A model generated the notes under the pieces. That model was not told where the DNA came from, did no database searches, and was given only the letters and a program-made list of their open reading frames with translations. This document shows positions 1-5,800 of a stretch of DNA of 8,937 bases, in pieces (position 1 is the first letter of the stretch; each line of letters begins with the position of its first letter). The stretch covers positions 1-8,937 of the forward strand of contig CAMNDR010000020.1 of the NCBI GenBank assembly GCA_946535685.1, given 5' to 3'. The stretch comes from an uncultured Clostridia bacterium. Lineage in GTDB: Bacteria > Bacillota > Clostridia > Oscillospirales > Ruminococcaceae. The translations under genes were made by a program, and so were the position numbers.

Positions 1-53
1 GATGCAAGCAGATGCGCCGCCAAGCCGTCAGGCGGGCTTTGTGCGGTGCTGCC
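1..53 (+). repeat. Partial copy of inverted-repeat element A (left end outside window)
   Basis: These 53 bases match 5635-5687 at 50 of 53 positions; the three differences are all transitions. The block ends in TGTGCGGTGCTGCC, the right terminal inverted repeat of the complete copy at 5607-5687, where it reads TGTGCGGTGTTGCC. The left terminal repeat would lie upstream of the window. The base run after the element is TTGA, not the CTAA that flanks the complete copy. It lies only 22 bases before the GH43 ribosome binding site, so any GH43 promoter must be inside or upstream of it. It contains no gene. Confidence 0.85.
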
Positions 54-74
54 TTGATGATCCAACCCATTTCC

Positions 75-80
75 GGAGGT
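75..80 (+). promoter_or_regulatory. Ribosome binding site deciding the GH43 start
   Basis: GGAGGT lies 5 bases before ATG 86. It rules out the longer reading that begins inside the repeat at base 2. Confidence 0.8.
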
Positions 81-85
81 ATACC

Positions 86-1564
86 ATGAATCAGAAACGC
101 CAGATCTTCAACCCCTTTCTCCCCCTGTGGGAGCATGTCCCGGACGGCGAGCCGCATGTGTTCGGAGACAGGGTCTATCACTTCGGCTCACACGACAAGG
201 AAGGCGGCGAGACCTTCTGTATGCTCGACTATACCTGCTGGTCAGCGCCGGTCAATGACCTGACCGACTGGCGCTGCGAGGGCACGATCTACCGTGCCTC
301 GCAGGATCCGGACTATCCGCACCGGAAATATATGTATGCCCCCGATGTCGTCCGGGGCAATGACGGCCGCTATTATCTCTATTACTGCATGTCCGGCGAT
401 TTCGGAAACGGCGGCTATCACGGCCCGATCAGCGTGGCCGTCTGCGATACGCCCGCCGGACAATACGAATACCTCGGCTTCGTGCGCTGGCCGGACGGCA
501 CCCCGATGCAGAAATATGTCTGCTTCGACCCGGCCGTGCTCAATGACAACGGCACGATCCGGCTGTATTACGGCACACAGTATGATTTCGAGGAGCGCGA
601 GGACTTCCCCGGCGAGGGCGAGTGCCTCCTGCGCTCAGAAATGGAAATGTTCGCCAAATCCCGCGAGGAGATCCTCGGCACGCCGGAGAGCGTCATGGGG
701 CCGTGTACCCTCGTCCTGGAGGATGACATGCGCACGGTGAAGGGCGAGCCCCGCCATATCATCCCGTACCGGGTGAAGGGCACAGGCTTTGAGGAGCACC
801 CGTTCTTTGAGGCCGCCTCCATGCGGAAGGTCGGGGAGAAGTATTATTTCATCTATTCCTCGCAGAAAAACCACGAGCTCTGCTATGCCGTGAGCGATCA
901 TCCCGACCGGGATTTCACCTTCGGCGGCACGATCGTCTCCAACGGCGACGTAGGCTATCACGGCAGAAGCGATGCCGACCGGCTCAACATGACCGGCACG
1001 ACCCACGGCAGCATCATTGAGATCGGCGGCCAGTGGTATGTATTCTATCACCGTCTGACGCACAAATCCGACTACAGCCGCCAGGCCTGCGCCGAGCGCA
1101 TCACGATCCTGCCCGACGGCAGCATCCCGCAGGTGCCTGTCACCTCCTGCGGTCTGAACGGTGCCCCGCTGCGGGGCGAGGGCGTGTATCCGGCGCCCAT
1201 TGCCTGCATCATCACCAACGGCCATATGCCGCACGGCTCCAACAAGATCTTCACGGAGCATTTCCCGCATGTCACCCACGAGGGAAAAACGCATCTCATC
1301 GCAGAGATCGGGAACGGGACATGCATCGGCTACCGGTATTTTGATCTGCCCGGTGCCTGCACGCTGACCCTGACGACCCGCGGCGCTGCAGGGCGCTATC
1401 TGGTCACCGATGAGGACGGAACGCCCTTCGGAACTGCCGGGATCCCGGCATCTGCAGACTGGCAGGAAACCGCCGTGCCGCTTTCCGTGACCGCCGGCGT
1501 GCATTCCCTGCTGCTGCGGTGGGAGGGCGGCGAGACATCCCTGCTGCAGATCGCCTTTTCCTGA
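86..1564 (+). CDS. Glycoside hydrolase family 43 protein, intracellular
   Basis: This 492-residue protein is a five-bladed-propeller GH43 enzyme, a family of arabinofuranosidases, xylosidases and arabinanases that trim hemicellulose oligosaccharides. The candidate catalytic base is Asp20 in PDGEPHVF. The pKa-setting Asp is D148 in CFDPAVLND, and the general acid is Glu242 in FFEAASMRK. The MYAPDVV motif near residue 87 is also typical of GH43. Residues from about 385 onward form a beta-rich C-terminal module with IGYRYFDL and LLLRWEGGE stretches, resembling a CBM6-like domain. No signal peptide is present, so it probably acts in the cytoplasm on imported oligosaccharides. The start at 86 is chosen because GGAGGT lies 5 bases upstream. 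The open frame extends upstream to base 2, but that part lies in repeat A. The family call is firm; the substrate cannot be read from the sequence. Confidence 0.9.
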   Translation: MNQKRQIFNPFLPLWEHVPDGEPHVFGDRVYHFGSHDKEGGETFCMLDYTCWSAPVNDLTDWRCEGTIYRASQDPDYPHRKYMYAPDVVRGNDGRYYLYYCMSGDFGNGGYHGPISVAVCDTPAGQYEYLGFVRWPDGTPMQKYVCFDPAVLNDNGTIRLYYGTQYDFEEREDFPGEGECLLRSEMEMFAKSREEILGTPESVMGPCTLVLEDDMRTVKGEPRHIIPYRVKGTGFEEHPFFEAASMRKVGEKYYFIYSSQKNHELCYAVSDHPDRDFTFGGTIVSNGDVGYHGRSDADRLNMTGTTHGSIIEIGGQWYVFYHRLTHKSDYSRQACAERITILPDGSIPQVPVTSCGLNGAPLRGEGVYPAPIACIITNGHMPHGSNKIFTEHFPHVTHEGKTHLIAEIGNGTCIGYRYFDLPGACTLTLTTRGAAGRYLVTDEDGTPFGTAGIPASADWQETAVPLSVTAGVHSLLLRWEGGETSLLQIAFS

Positions 1565-1632
1565 GATGACCAGATCCCTGCAAATTCTTCCCTGCAGCAG
1601 AACAAATTCATCATTTTGCACAAACCTCATGG

Positions 1633-1670
1633 AAAATCTGCAGATTCTATCTTGTAATCTGCAGATTTTT
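1633..1670 (+). terminator. 14-bp stem hairpin with T tail; possible GH43 terminator and/or double operator
   Basis: AAAATCTGCAGATT at 1633-1646 pairs perfectly with AATCTGCAGATTTT at 1656-1669 across a 9-base loop. The stem has A residues on its left and a run of five T at 1666-1670. It lies 69 bases after the GH43 stop and fits an intrinsic terminator working in either direction, though the stem is AT-rich. Each arm also contains the self-palindrome AATCTGCAGATT, at 1635-1646 and 1656-1667. The two are 21 bp centre to centre, about two helical turns, and overlap the -35 and spacer of promoter P1. A paired operator is therefore an equally good reading. Confidence 0.6.
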
Positions 1671-1680
1671 ATGGTATAAT
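1652..1680 (+). promoter_or_regulatory. Candidate promoter P1 with extended -10
   Basis: TTGTAA at 1652-1657 and TATAAT at 1675-1680 are separated by 17 bases, and TGG before TATAAT supplies an extended -10. It faces the LRR/kinase/vWA genes. Its -35 and spacer overlap the palindrome at 1656-1667. A transcript starting near 1687 would meet a hairpin followed by TTTT at 1709-1732. Confidence 0.55.
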
Positions 1681-1708
1681 AAAATTGTTGGTCTGTATGC
1701 TCTGTCTG

Positions 1709-1732
1709 TTCCGCTGCCGGGAGCGGGATTTT
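1709..1732 (+). terminator. Short hairpin with TTTT, possible attenuator after P1
   Basis: TTCCGCT at 1709-1715 can pair with AGCGGGA at 1722-1728, with one G-U pair and a 6-base loop. TTTT follows at 1729-1732. The stem is short and the T tract only four bases, so this is a weak candidate for stopping transcripts from P1. Confidence 0.3.
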
Positions 1733-1833
1733 GGCGGGCTGTACAAAAATACTGATTGTAAACTGTACAGCATCCACAATTCTGCAATTCTGTCCAAAAT
1801 GCCTGAACTGCGGGTAAAAATCGCCGTTTCCTA

Positions 1834-1862
1834 TTGACAAGGCCGGGAGAGTATGGTATACT
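1834..1862 (+). promoter_or_regulatory. Promoter P2, main promoter for the LRR-kinase-vWA genes
   Basis: TTGACA at 1834-1839 is a perfect -35 box, followed by a 17-base spacer and TATACT at 1857-1862. TGG just before the -10 gives an extended -10, so P1 and P2 share TATGGTATA. The start point should be near 1869, leaving a leader of roughly 80 bases to ATG 1951 or 145 bases to ATG 2014. This is the strongest promoter signal in the window. Confidence 0.8.
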
Positions 1863-1892
1863 ATATATAATTGTGTAATATGTATAGTTATT

Positions 1893-1944
1893 TTTACAGA
1901 CTGTACACCCTGTAAATTGCTTTGCAACAGATTCTACAGGGAGG
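1893..1944 (+). promoter_or_regulatory. Two mutually exclusive leader RNA stems, one covering a ribosome binding site
   Basis: TTTACAG at 1893-1899 can pair with CTGTAAA at 1910-1916. Alternatively CCCTGTA at 1908-1914 can pair with TACAGGG at 1935-1941, which hides part of the ribosome binding site AGGGAGG at 1938-1944. The stems share 1910-1914 and cannot form together. The second has more GC pairs. This looks like a translational switch for the start at 1951, but it could also be a by-product of the many CTGTA/TACAG motifs here. Confidence 0.35.
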
Positions 1945-1950
1945 AAAAGG

Positions 1951-2013
1951 ATGCCGCTGCGGGATCGCCGGGCGGCTGTACAGATCAAAACCAGTAATCG
2001 GGAGGCAAACTGT
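1951..2013 (+). other. Alternative in-frame N-terminal extension or leader of the LRR gene
   Basis: ATG 1951 has AGGGAGG at 1938-1944 and opens 21 codons that read straight into ATG 2014. The extension is basic (MPLRDRR at the start) and unlike the domain that follows. It could be a real N-terminus, a second isoform, or a translated leader that affects initiation at 2014. Confidence 0.4.
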
Positions 2014-3003
2014 ATGCTGCAATTCGAGAACACCAACCAGATCAAAAATGCGCTGCTGCGGATGGTCAAGGAGCACGGTGAAACGATCCTCGATGACGAG
2101 AAGCGTTTCCTGTCCCTGATGAACGACTACATTCCGGAATACGAAAAGGAGCGCCGCCTGTTCAAGCATGTGCTGTCCAACGGCATTCTGTCCATGCTGC
2201 GCCGTGAGGACAACCAGCGGATCGCCATTCTCAAGGCGAGAGAATTCATGAGCAGTGAGCTGTTTTTGGCAGACACCGCCGTGGAATTCGTGCTGACCTG
2301 CTTCACCTTCATGATGGAGTGGAACTACGTAGCTCCCAACCCGCAGCCCGCTCAGCAGGCTGCTGCTCCCCAGCCTCTTTCCCAGACACCGGCCTCCGCA
2401 CCGGCAGCTCCCGCACCGGCAGCAAAGCCCGCCGCATCCGCCGCATCCGAGGTGCTCTACACCAAGAACGATGCCAAGCGTGCAAGCGGCCTGTTCAACA
2501 GCATCGCCAAGGTGCCGATGGGGTATACGACGATCGAGGATTTCGCCTTTGATTCGAGCCGCATCAAGGGCATAGAGCTCCCGCCTTCTCTGTATGTCAT
2601 CGGCGAGTACGCCTTTTCTGACTGCAAGAAGCTCAAGAGCATCGAGCTTCCGGTCAACCTCAAGCGCATCGGCAAGGGTGCCTTCAGCTCCTGTGCCAAG
2701 CTCTCGATGGTGCGCATCCCGGCAGGCGTGACCGAGATCGAGGAGAACACCTTCCAGTTCTGCACCGGCCTTGAAGTGCTGGATCTGCCGAACACCATCT
2801 CCAGCATCGGCGCCGAGGCGCTCCAGGGCTGCATGAGCCTGAAGAAGCTGTTCCTGAATGACAGCGTGAAGTACATCGACGACACTGCATTTGCAATGTG
2901 TCCGGATCTGACCGTCAAGTGCTATGAGAATTCCTACGTACATCGTTTCTGTGAAGAGCACAACGTGCGCTTCGAGACGATCCGCAAGGGATTCCGGGGA
3001 TAA
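2014..3003 (+). CDS. Cytoplasmic BspA-type leucine-rich repeat protein with conserved N-terminal helical domain
   Basis: Numbered from ATG 2014, the product has 329 residues. Residues 1-100 are predicted helical, with the pattern HGETILDDEKRFLSLMNDYI. I recall this type of short helical domain in front of varied domains in Firmicute signalling proteins, but cannot name it. Residues 106-145 form a Pro/Ala/Gln linker. From about 171 come LRR_5 (BspA-type) repeats with an exact 23-residue period, each with an AFxxCxxLxxIxLP-like core. No signal peptide or anchor is seen, so unlike most BspA repeats it should stay in the cytoplasm, probably as a binding scaffold. Two in-frame starts each have a good ribosome binding site: 1951 (AGGGAGG, 6-base spacing) adds 21 residues, and 2014 (GGGAGG, 8-base spacing) fits the domain better. 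It is the first gene after P2 and lies 95 bases ahead of the kinase. Confidence 0.85.
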   Translation: MLQFENTNQIKNALLRMVKEHGETILDDEKRFLSLMNDYIPEYEKERRLFKHVLSNGILSMLRREDNQRIAILKAREFMSSELFLADTAVEFVLTCFTFMMEWNYVAPNPQPAQQAAAPQPLSQTPASAPAAPAPAAKPAASAASEVLYTKNDAKRASGLFNSIAKVPMGYTTIEDFAFDSSRIKGIELPPSLYVIGEYAFSDCKKLKSIELPVNLKRIGKGAFSSCAKLSMVRIPAGVTEIEENTFQFCTGLEVLDLPNTISSIGAEALQGCMSLKKLFLNDSVKYIDDTAFAMCPDLTVKCYENSYVHRFCEEHNVRFETIRKGFRG

Positions 3004-3098
3004 GACCCCAAACGGATCCTTCCGCGATCCGCAGGATAATAAACGGACGCACACCGGAGACCCCGGGTGAGTCTGATGATCGAAAGGGATGAAATAAC
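3004..3098 (+). other. Intergenic spacer with small hairpin between LRR and kinase genes
   Basis: CGGATC at 3013-3018 pairs with GATCCG at 3026-3031 across 7 bases. No T run follows, so it is not a convincing terminator. I see no promoter. The kinase ribosome binding site AAAGGGA is at 3083-3089. The two genes are probably co-transcribed. Confidence 0.4.
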
Positions 3099-4457
3099 AT
3101 GGTAGAGCTGCAGATCGGGCAGTATATCGAAATGGAATACGGCGGCGCCGCAAGAGTGCTCCGTGAGCTTGGCAGCGGCGGACAGGGCATTGTCTACCTC
3201 GTGGAATTCAACGAGCAGCAGTACGCCCTCAAATGGTACGACGTGGACAAGATCAAGAATCCTGCCGCCTTCCGCAAGAACATCGAGAACAACATCAACG
3301 ACGGAGCGCCGTCCCGGAAGTTCCTCTGGCCGAAATATCTGACCCGTCCGATCGAAACAGGCGGCTTCGGCTATCTGATGGATGTACGTCCCCAGGGCTA
3401 TGATTCCTTCGTGGACATCCTCAACACCTACAAGCTCGACATCGACCCGCTGACCGGCAGAGCGATGAAGTATCCGGTGCAGTTCAAGAACCTGCACGCC
3501 ATGGTGACAGCAGTCATCAACATCGTGACAGCCTTCCGCCAGCTCCACAGAGCCGGCAAGAGCTACCAGGATCTGAACGACGGCGGCTTCTTCATCGACA
3601 CCAAGACAGGCGACATCCTCGTCTGTGACTGCGACAACATCGCACCGGACGGCGAGAGCTTCGGCATCGGCGGCAAGCCGGGCTACATGGCACCGGAGGT
3701 CGTTCGCGGCCTTGAAAAGCCCAATGTCCAGACGGACAAGTATTCTCTGGCGGTCGTGCTCTTCAAGCTCCTGTTCCGCGGTGATCCGATGGAGGGCGAG
3801 AAGGTCGTCAAGGACATCTGCCTGACAGAATCCTCCGAGCTCAAGCACTACGGCAAGGAAGCAGTCTTCGTCTATGATCCGGACAATGCGACCAACCGTC
3901 CAGTCCGCGGCATCCATGACAATGTCATCAAATTCTGGAAGATCTATCCGGAGTACATCCGTGATGCATTCATCCGTTCCTTCACGGCAGGTCTGGAGGA
4001 TCCGAACAAGCGCATCATCGAGAACGAATGGCAGAAGCTGTTCATCCGTCTGCGTGCAGAGATCATCCCCTGCACCTGCGGCAGAACGAATTTCTCCTCC
4101 ATGTTCGAGGAGCTGCCGAATCACTTCTTCAAGTGTCCCCGCTGCGGCAGTGAATTTGCGACCATGGCATTTTCCAACCGGGATTACCGTGTGCCGCTGT
4201 ATCTGGGCTGCCGGTTCTACGCCTGCGAGACGATCCAGGCTTCGGATGATTTCCTGACCGTGACCGGCGAGCTGGTGGAAAACAAACTCAAGGCCAACAT
4301 GCTCGGCATCAAGAACATGTCCGAGCAGACCTGGAAGGCAAAAATGCCCGACGGCAAGTTCTATCCTGTCGCACCGGGCAAGGGCTTCCCGCTCTGGAGC
4401 GGCATTGTGGTTGACTTCGGAGGTATCACAGCGCAGATCAACGAAGACACGGACTGA
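3099..4457 (+). CDS. Divergent serine/threonine protein kinase with zinc ribbon (TerY-P triad kinase)
   Basis: This 452-residue protein starts with a kinase domain: glycine loop GSGGQGIVY at 25-33, ATP-anchoring Lys45 in YALKW, catalytic Asp158 in YQDLNDGG, metal Asp177 in VCDCD (replacing DFG), and MAPE at 197-200. The HRD His/Arg, the catalytic-loop Lys and the metal-binding Asn are replaced by Tyr/Gln, Asn and Gly, so activity may be unusual. A four-cysteine zinc ribbon follows (C325, C327, C346, C349). Residues about 362-448 form a beta-rich tail with LGIKN, a central Trp and DFGG; the strand pattern recalls FHA-like folds, but I do not see the phosphothreonine-binding signature. No membrane segment is present. 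The next gene is a vWA protein 31 bases downstream, and a PP2C phosphatase follows. That is the TerY-P arrangement, so the vWA protein is the likely partner or substrate. Confidence 0.88.
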   Translation: MVELQIGQYIEMEYGGAARVLRELGSGGQGIVYLVEFNEQQYALKWYDVDKIKNPAAFRKNIENNINDGAPSRKFLWPKYLTRPIETGGFGYLMDVRPQGYDSFVDILNTYKLDIDPLTGRAMKYPVQFKNLHAMVTAVINIVTAFRQLHRAGKSYQDLNDGGFFIDTKTGDILVCDCDNIAPDGESFGIGGKPGYMAPEVVRGLEKPNVQTDKYSLAVVLFKLLFRGDPMEGEKVVKDICLTESSELKHYGKEAVFVYDPDNATNRPVRGIHDNVIKFWKIYPEYIRDAFIRSFTAGLEDPNKRIIENEWQKLFIRLRAEIIPCTCGRTNFSSMFEELPNHFFKCPRCGSEFATMAFSNRDYRVPLYLGCRFYACETIQASDDFLTVTGELVENKLKANMLGIKNMSEQTWKAKMPDGKFYPVAPGKGFPLWSGIVVDFGGITAQINEDTD

Positions 4458-4488
4458 TCTGCTATTCTGAAAGCAAAGGAGAACCCTT

Positions 4489-5385
4489 ATGATGGATGAA
4501 ATGGACAATCTGACCGTTCCGGAGGAGCAGGCTGCTGATCTGAACACGGATGCCGGATATGAGCCGATCGACTACACCGCCGGCTTTGACACACCGGATT
4601 ACGGCTCCCAGAGCTACGATACCTTCGGTTATGACGATGACGATCCGCTGAATGCAACAGGCGTATCCCGCAAAAGTCTCGTGATCTTCTTCCTGATCGA
4701 CACCTCCGGCAGCATGAAGGGCACCAAAATGGGCGAGCTCAACACTGTCATGGAGGAGCTGATCCCGGAGATCCGCCGTGTCGGCGAAGCAGACACAGAC
4801 GTGAAGGTCGCAGTGCTGACCTTCTCAGACAGTGTCATGTGGATGTATTCCGAGCCGATCTCGATCGAGGATTTCGAGTGGACAAGACTGCGTGCGGAAG
4901 GCGTGACGAGCATGGGTGCAGCATTCAAGGAGCTGTCCATCCGCATGTCCCGCAACAGCTTCCTGAATTCCCCCTCCCTGTCCTTTGCACCGGTCATCTT
5001 CCTGATGACAGACGGCTATCCCTCAGATGATTATAAGGAGGGACTGCGTGTCCTGCAGAAGAATAGCTGGTACAAATACGGACTGAAAACAGCGCTCGGC
5101 ATCGGCAAGGAAGCCAATGACGACATGCTGGCAGAATTCACCGGCACACCGGACACGGTGGTGCATGCATACTCCGGCGGACAGCTTGCGCATCTGATCA
5201 AGATCATCGCTGTGACCTCGTCACAGATCGGTTCCAAGAGCATGACGCTTGCCGATGATGTCAATCACGAGCTGGCCATGGAGGATGTATACGAGAGCAA
5301 GCAAAAGCTCCTCGGTCAACAGATCCAGGAGATCGTCAAGTCGGAAGGCTACAGCGACTCCATCCCCTTCGACACCGGCTGGTAA
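4489..5385 (+). CDS. TerY-like von Willebrand factor A domain protein
   Basis: The 298-residue product has an acidic, Tyr/Asp/Gly-rich tail at residues 1-57 and then a vWA domain. The metal-ion-dependent adhesion site (MIDAS) is complete: DTSGS at 71-75, Thr140 in GVTSMGAAF, and Asp175 in MTDGYPSD. The sequence around DTSGSMKG and the TSMG loop resemble TerY, the vWA family of tellurite-resistance/stress loci. C-terminal residues about 245-298 form a charged helix and end in FDTGW. The ribosome binding site AAAGGAG is 6-7 bases before ATG 4489; a second ATG follows at 4492. The 31-base gap to the kinase implies co-transcription and partnership. The N-terminal tail has several Thr next to Asp and could be a phosphorylation target. 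An 80-bp repeat begins directly after the stop codon. Confidence 0.88.
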   Translation: MMDEMDNLTVPEEQAADLNTDAGYEPIDYTAGFDTPDYGSQSYDTFGYDDDDPLNATGVSRKSLVIFFLIDTSGSMKGTKMGELNTVMEELIPEIRRVGEADTDVKVAVLTFSDSVMWMYSEPISIEDFEWTRLRAEGVTSMGAAFKELSIRMSRNSFLNSPSLSFAPVIFLMTDGYPSDDYKEGLRVLQKNSWYKYGLKTALGIGKEANDDMLAEFTGTPDTVVHAYSGGQLAHLIKIIAVTSSQIGSKSMTLADDVNHELAMEDVYESKQKLLGQQIQEIVKSEGYSDSIPFDTGW

Positions 5386-5465
5386 GCGGGGAGCCCCCGC
5401 TGGCAGACGCATGCCGGGTTCCAGCTAAGCGGAAGATGCAGGACTTGCGCTGGCGGTGCAGCGAA
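5386..5465 (+). repeat. 80-bp direct repeat, copy 1
   Basis: It begins at the base after the vWA stop codon with GCGGGGAGCCCCCGC, itself a 6-bp hairpin with a 3-base loop. It matches 5485-5564 at 77 of 80 positions. The copies are 99 bases apart, with a 19-base unique spacer at 5466-5484. A GCTGG/CCAGC pair inside suggests RNA structure. It has no coding signal in a sensible gene context. Confidence 0.85.
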
Positions 5466-5484
5466 CCGCATGTGCCCAATGCTT

Positions 5485-5564
5485 GCGGGGAGCCCCCGCT
5501 GGCAGACGCATGCCGGGTTCCAGCTATGCGGAAGATGCGGGACTTGCGCTGGCGGTGCAGGGAA
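5485..5564 (+). repeat. 80-bp direct repeat, copy 2
   Basis: This is the second copy of the unit at 5386-5465, differing at three positions. Its tail CTGGCGGTGCAG resembles CTGGTGGTGCAG at 5624-5635 inside element A, so the two repeat types may share ancestry. It is followed by AAGATC/GATCTT pairing at 5571-5588 without a + strand T run. Confidence 0.85.
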
Positions 5565-5606
5565 TATAAAAAGATCTGCAGCGATCTTCTGACTTTCAAT
5601 CTCTAA

Positions 5607-5687
5607 GGCAACACCGCACAGAACTGGTGGTGCAGATGCAAGCAGATGTGCCGCCAAGCCGCCAGGCGGGCTTTGTGCGGTGTTGCC
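5607..5687. mobile_element. Element A: 81-bp inverted-repeat (MITE-like) element flanked by CTAA
   Basis: GGCAACACCGCACA at 5607-5620 and TGTGCGGTGTTGCC at 5674-5687 are perfect 14-bp terminal inverted repeats. CTAA precedes (5603-5606) and follows (5688-5691), as a 4-bp target duplication would. The interior has a nested CCGCC/GGCGG stem and codes for nothing. A second, partial copy lies at 1-53. The layout fits a miniature element moved in trans. The 4-bp YTAR-type target and GG/CC ends recall IS5-family transposition, which is an inference. Confidence 0.7.
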
Positions 5688-5691
5688 CTAA

Positions 5692-5800
5692 GGAAGTACT
5701 GATTGATCTGTCAGTCAGTACAGGGGGTGCGGGGCGCAGTCCCGCAAACAGCCCTTTCCTATCCTCGAAGCACTGTATTATCAATTTATTCAGTGCTTCC
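5692..5800. mobile_element. Element B: 109-bp inverted-repeat (MITE-like) element flanked by CTAA
   Basis: GGAAGTACTGA at 5692-5702 and TCAGTGCTTCC at 5790-5800 are 11-bp inverted repeats with one mismatch. CTAA lies on both sides (5688-5691 and 5801-5804), and the left CTAA is shared with element A. Inside are three hairpins: GTACTGATTGA/TCAGTCAGTAC at 5696-5721, TGCGGG/CCCGCA at 5728-5746, and GAAGCACTG/CAGTGCTTC at 5767-5799, with TTTTT at 5806-5810. The last could act as a weak terminator before the PP2C gene. Confidence 0.55.

Larger units (their letters stand above)
1693..2014. promoter_or_regulatory. Cluster of CTGTA/TACAG motifs, including four TGTACA sites
   Basis: CTGTA occurs at 1693, 1739, 1763, 1901, 1910, 1976 and 2010, and TACAG at 1766, 1895, 1935 and 1979. 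That makes eleven occurrences in about 320 bases, where chance predicts fewer than one. TGTACA is formed at 1740, 1764, 1902 and 1977. The symmetric TACAGACTGTA at 1895-1905 lies about 26 bases after the predicted P2 start point. It has the TACA-n-TGTA layout of operators bound by BlaI/CopY-type repressors, but with a 3-base centre. No regulator gene is in the window, so the binding protein is unknown. Confidence 0.5.

Noticed and set aside
635..1927. Long minus-strand open frame opposite the GH43 gene
   Set aside because: It has no ribosome binding site or recognisable domain, crosses the intergenic region, and is the antisense of a clear GH43 gene in GC-rich DNA.
3013..3031. Hairpin after the LRR stop as a terminator
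   Set aside because: The stem is only 6 bp and is followed by CAGGATAATAAA, not a T tract.
1894..3153. Minus-strand open frame of about 420 codons opposite the LRR gene
   Set aside because: It mirrors the LRR coding frame, and its repetitive Gly/Cys/Arg stretch is the antisense of the Pro/Ala linker.
2934..4547. Minus-strand open frame of about 537 codons opposite the kinase gene
   Set aside because: Length alone is misleading here; it is antisense to conserved kinase motifs and has no initiation signal of its own.
5336..5657. Minus-strand open frames containing a repeated RxxGTRHASASGGSP-like peptide
   Set aside because: The peptide repeat is produced by translating the two 80-bp DNA repeats; there is no ribosome binding site or gene-like composition.
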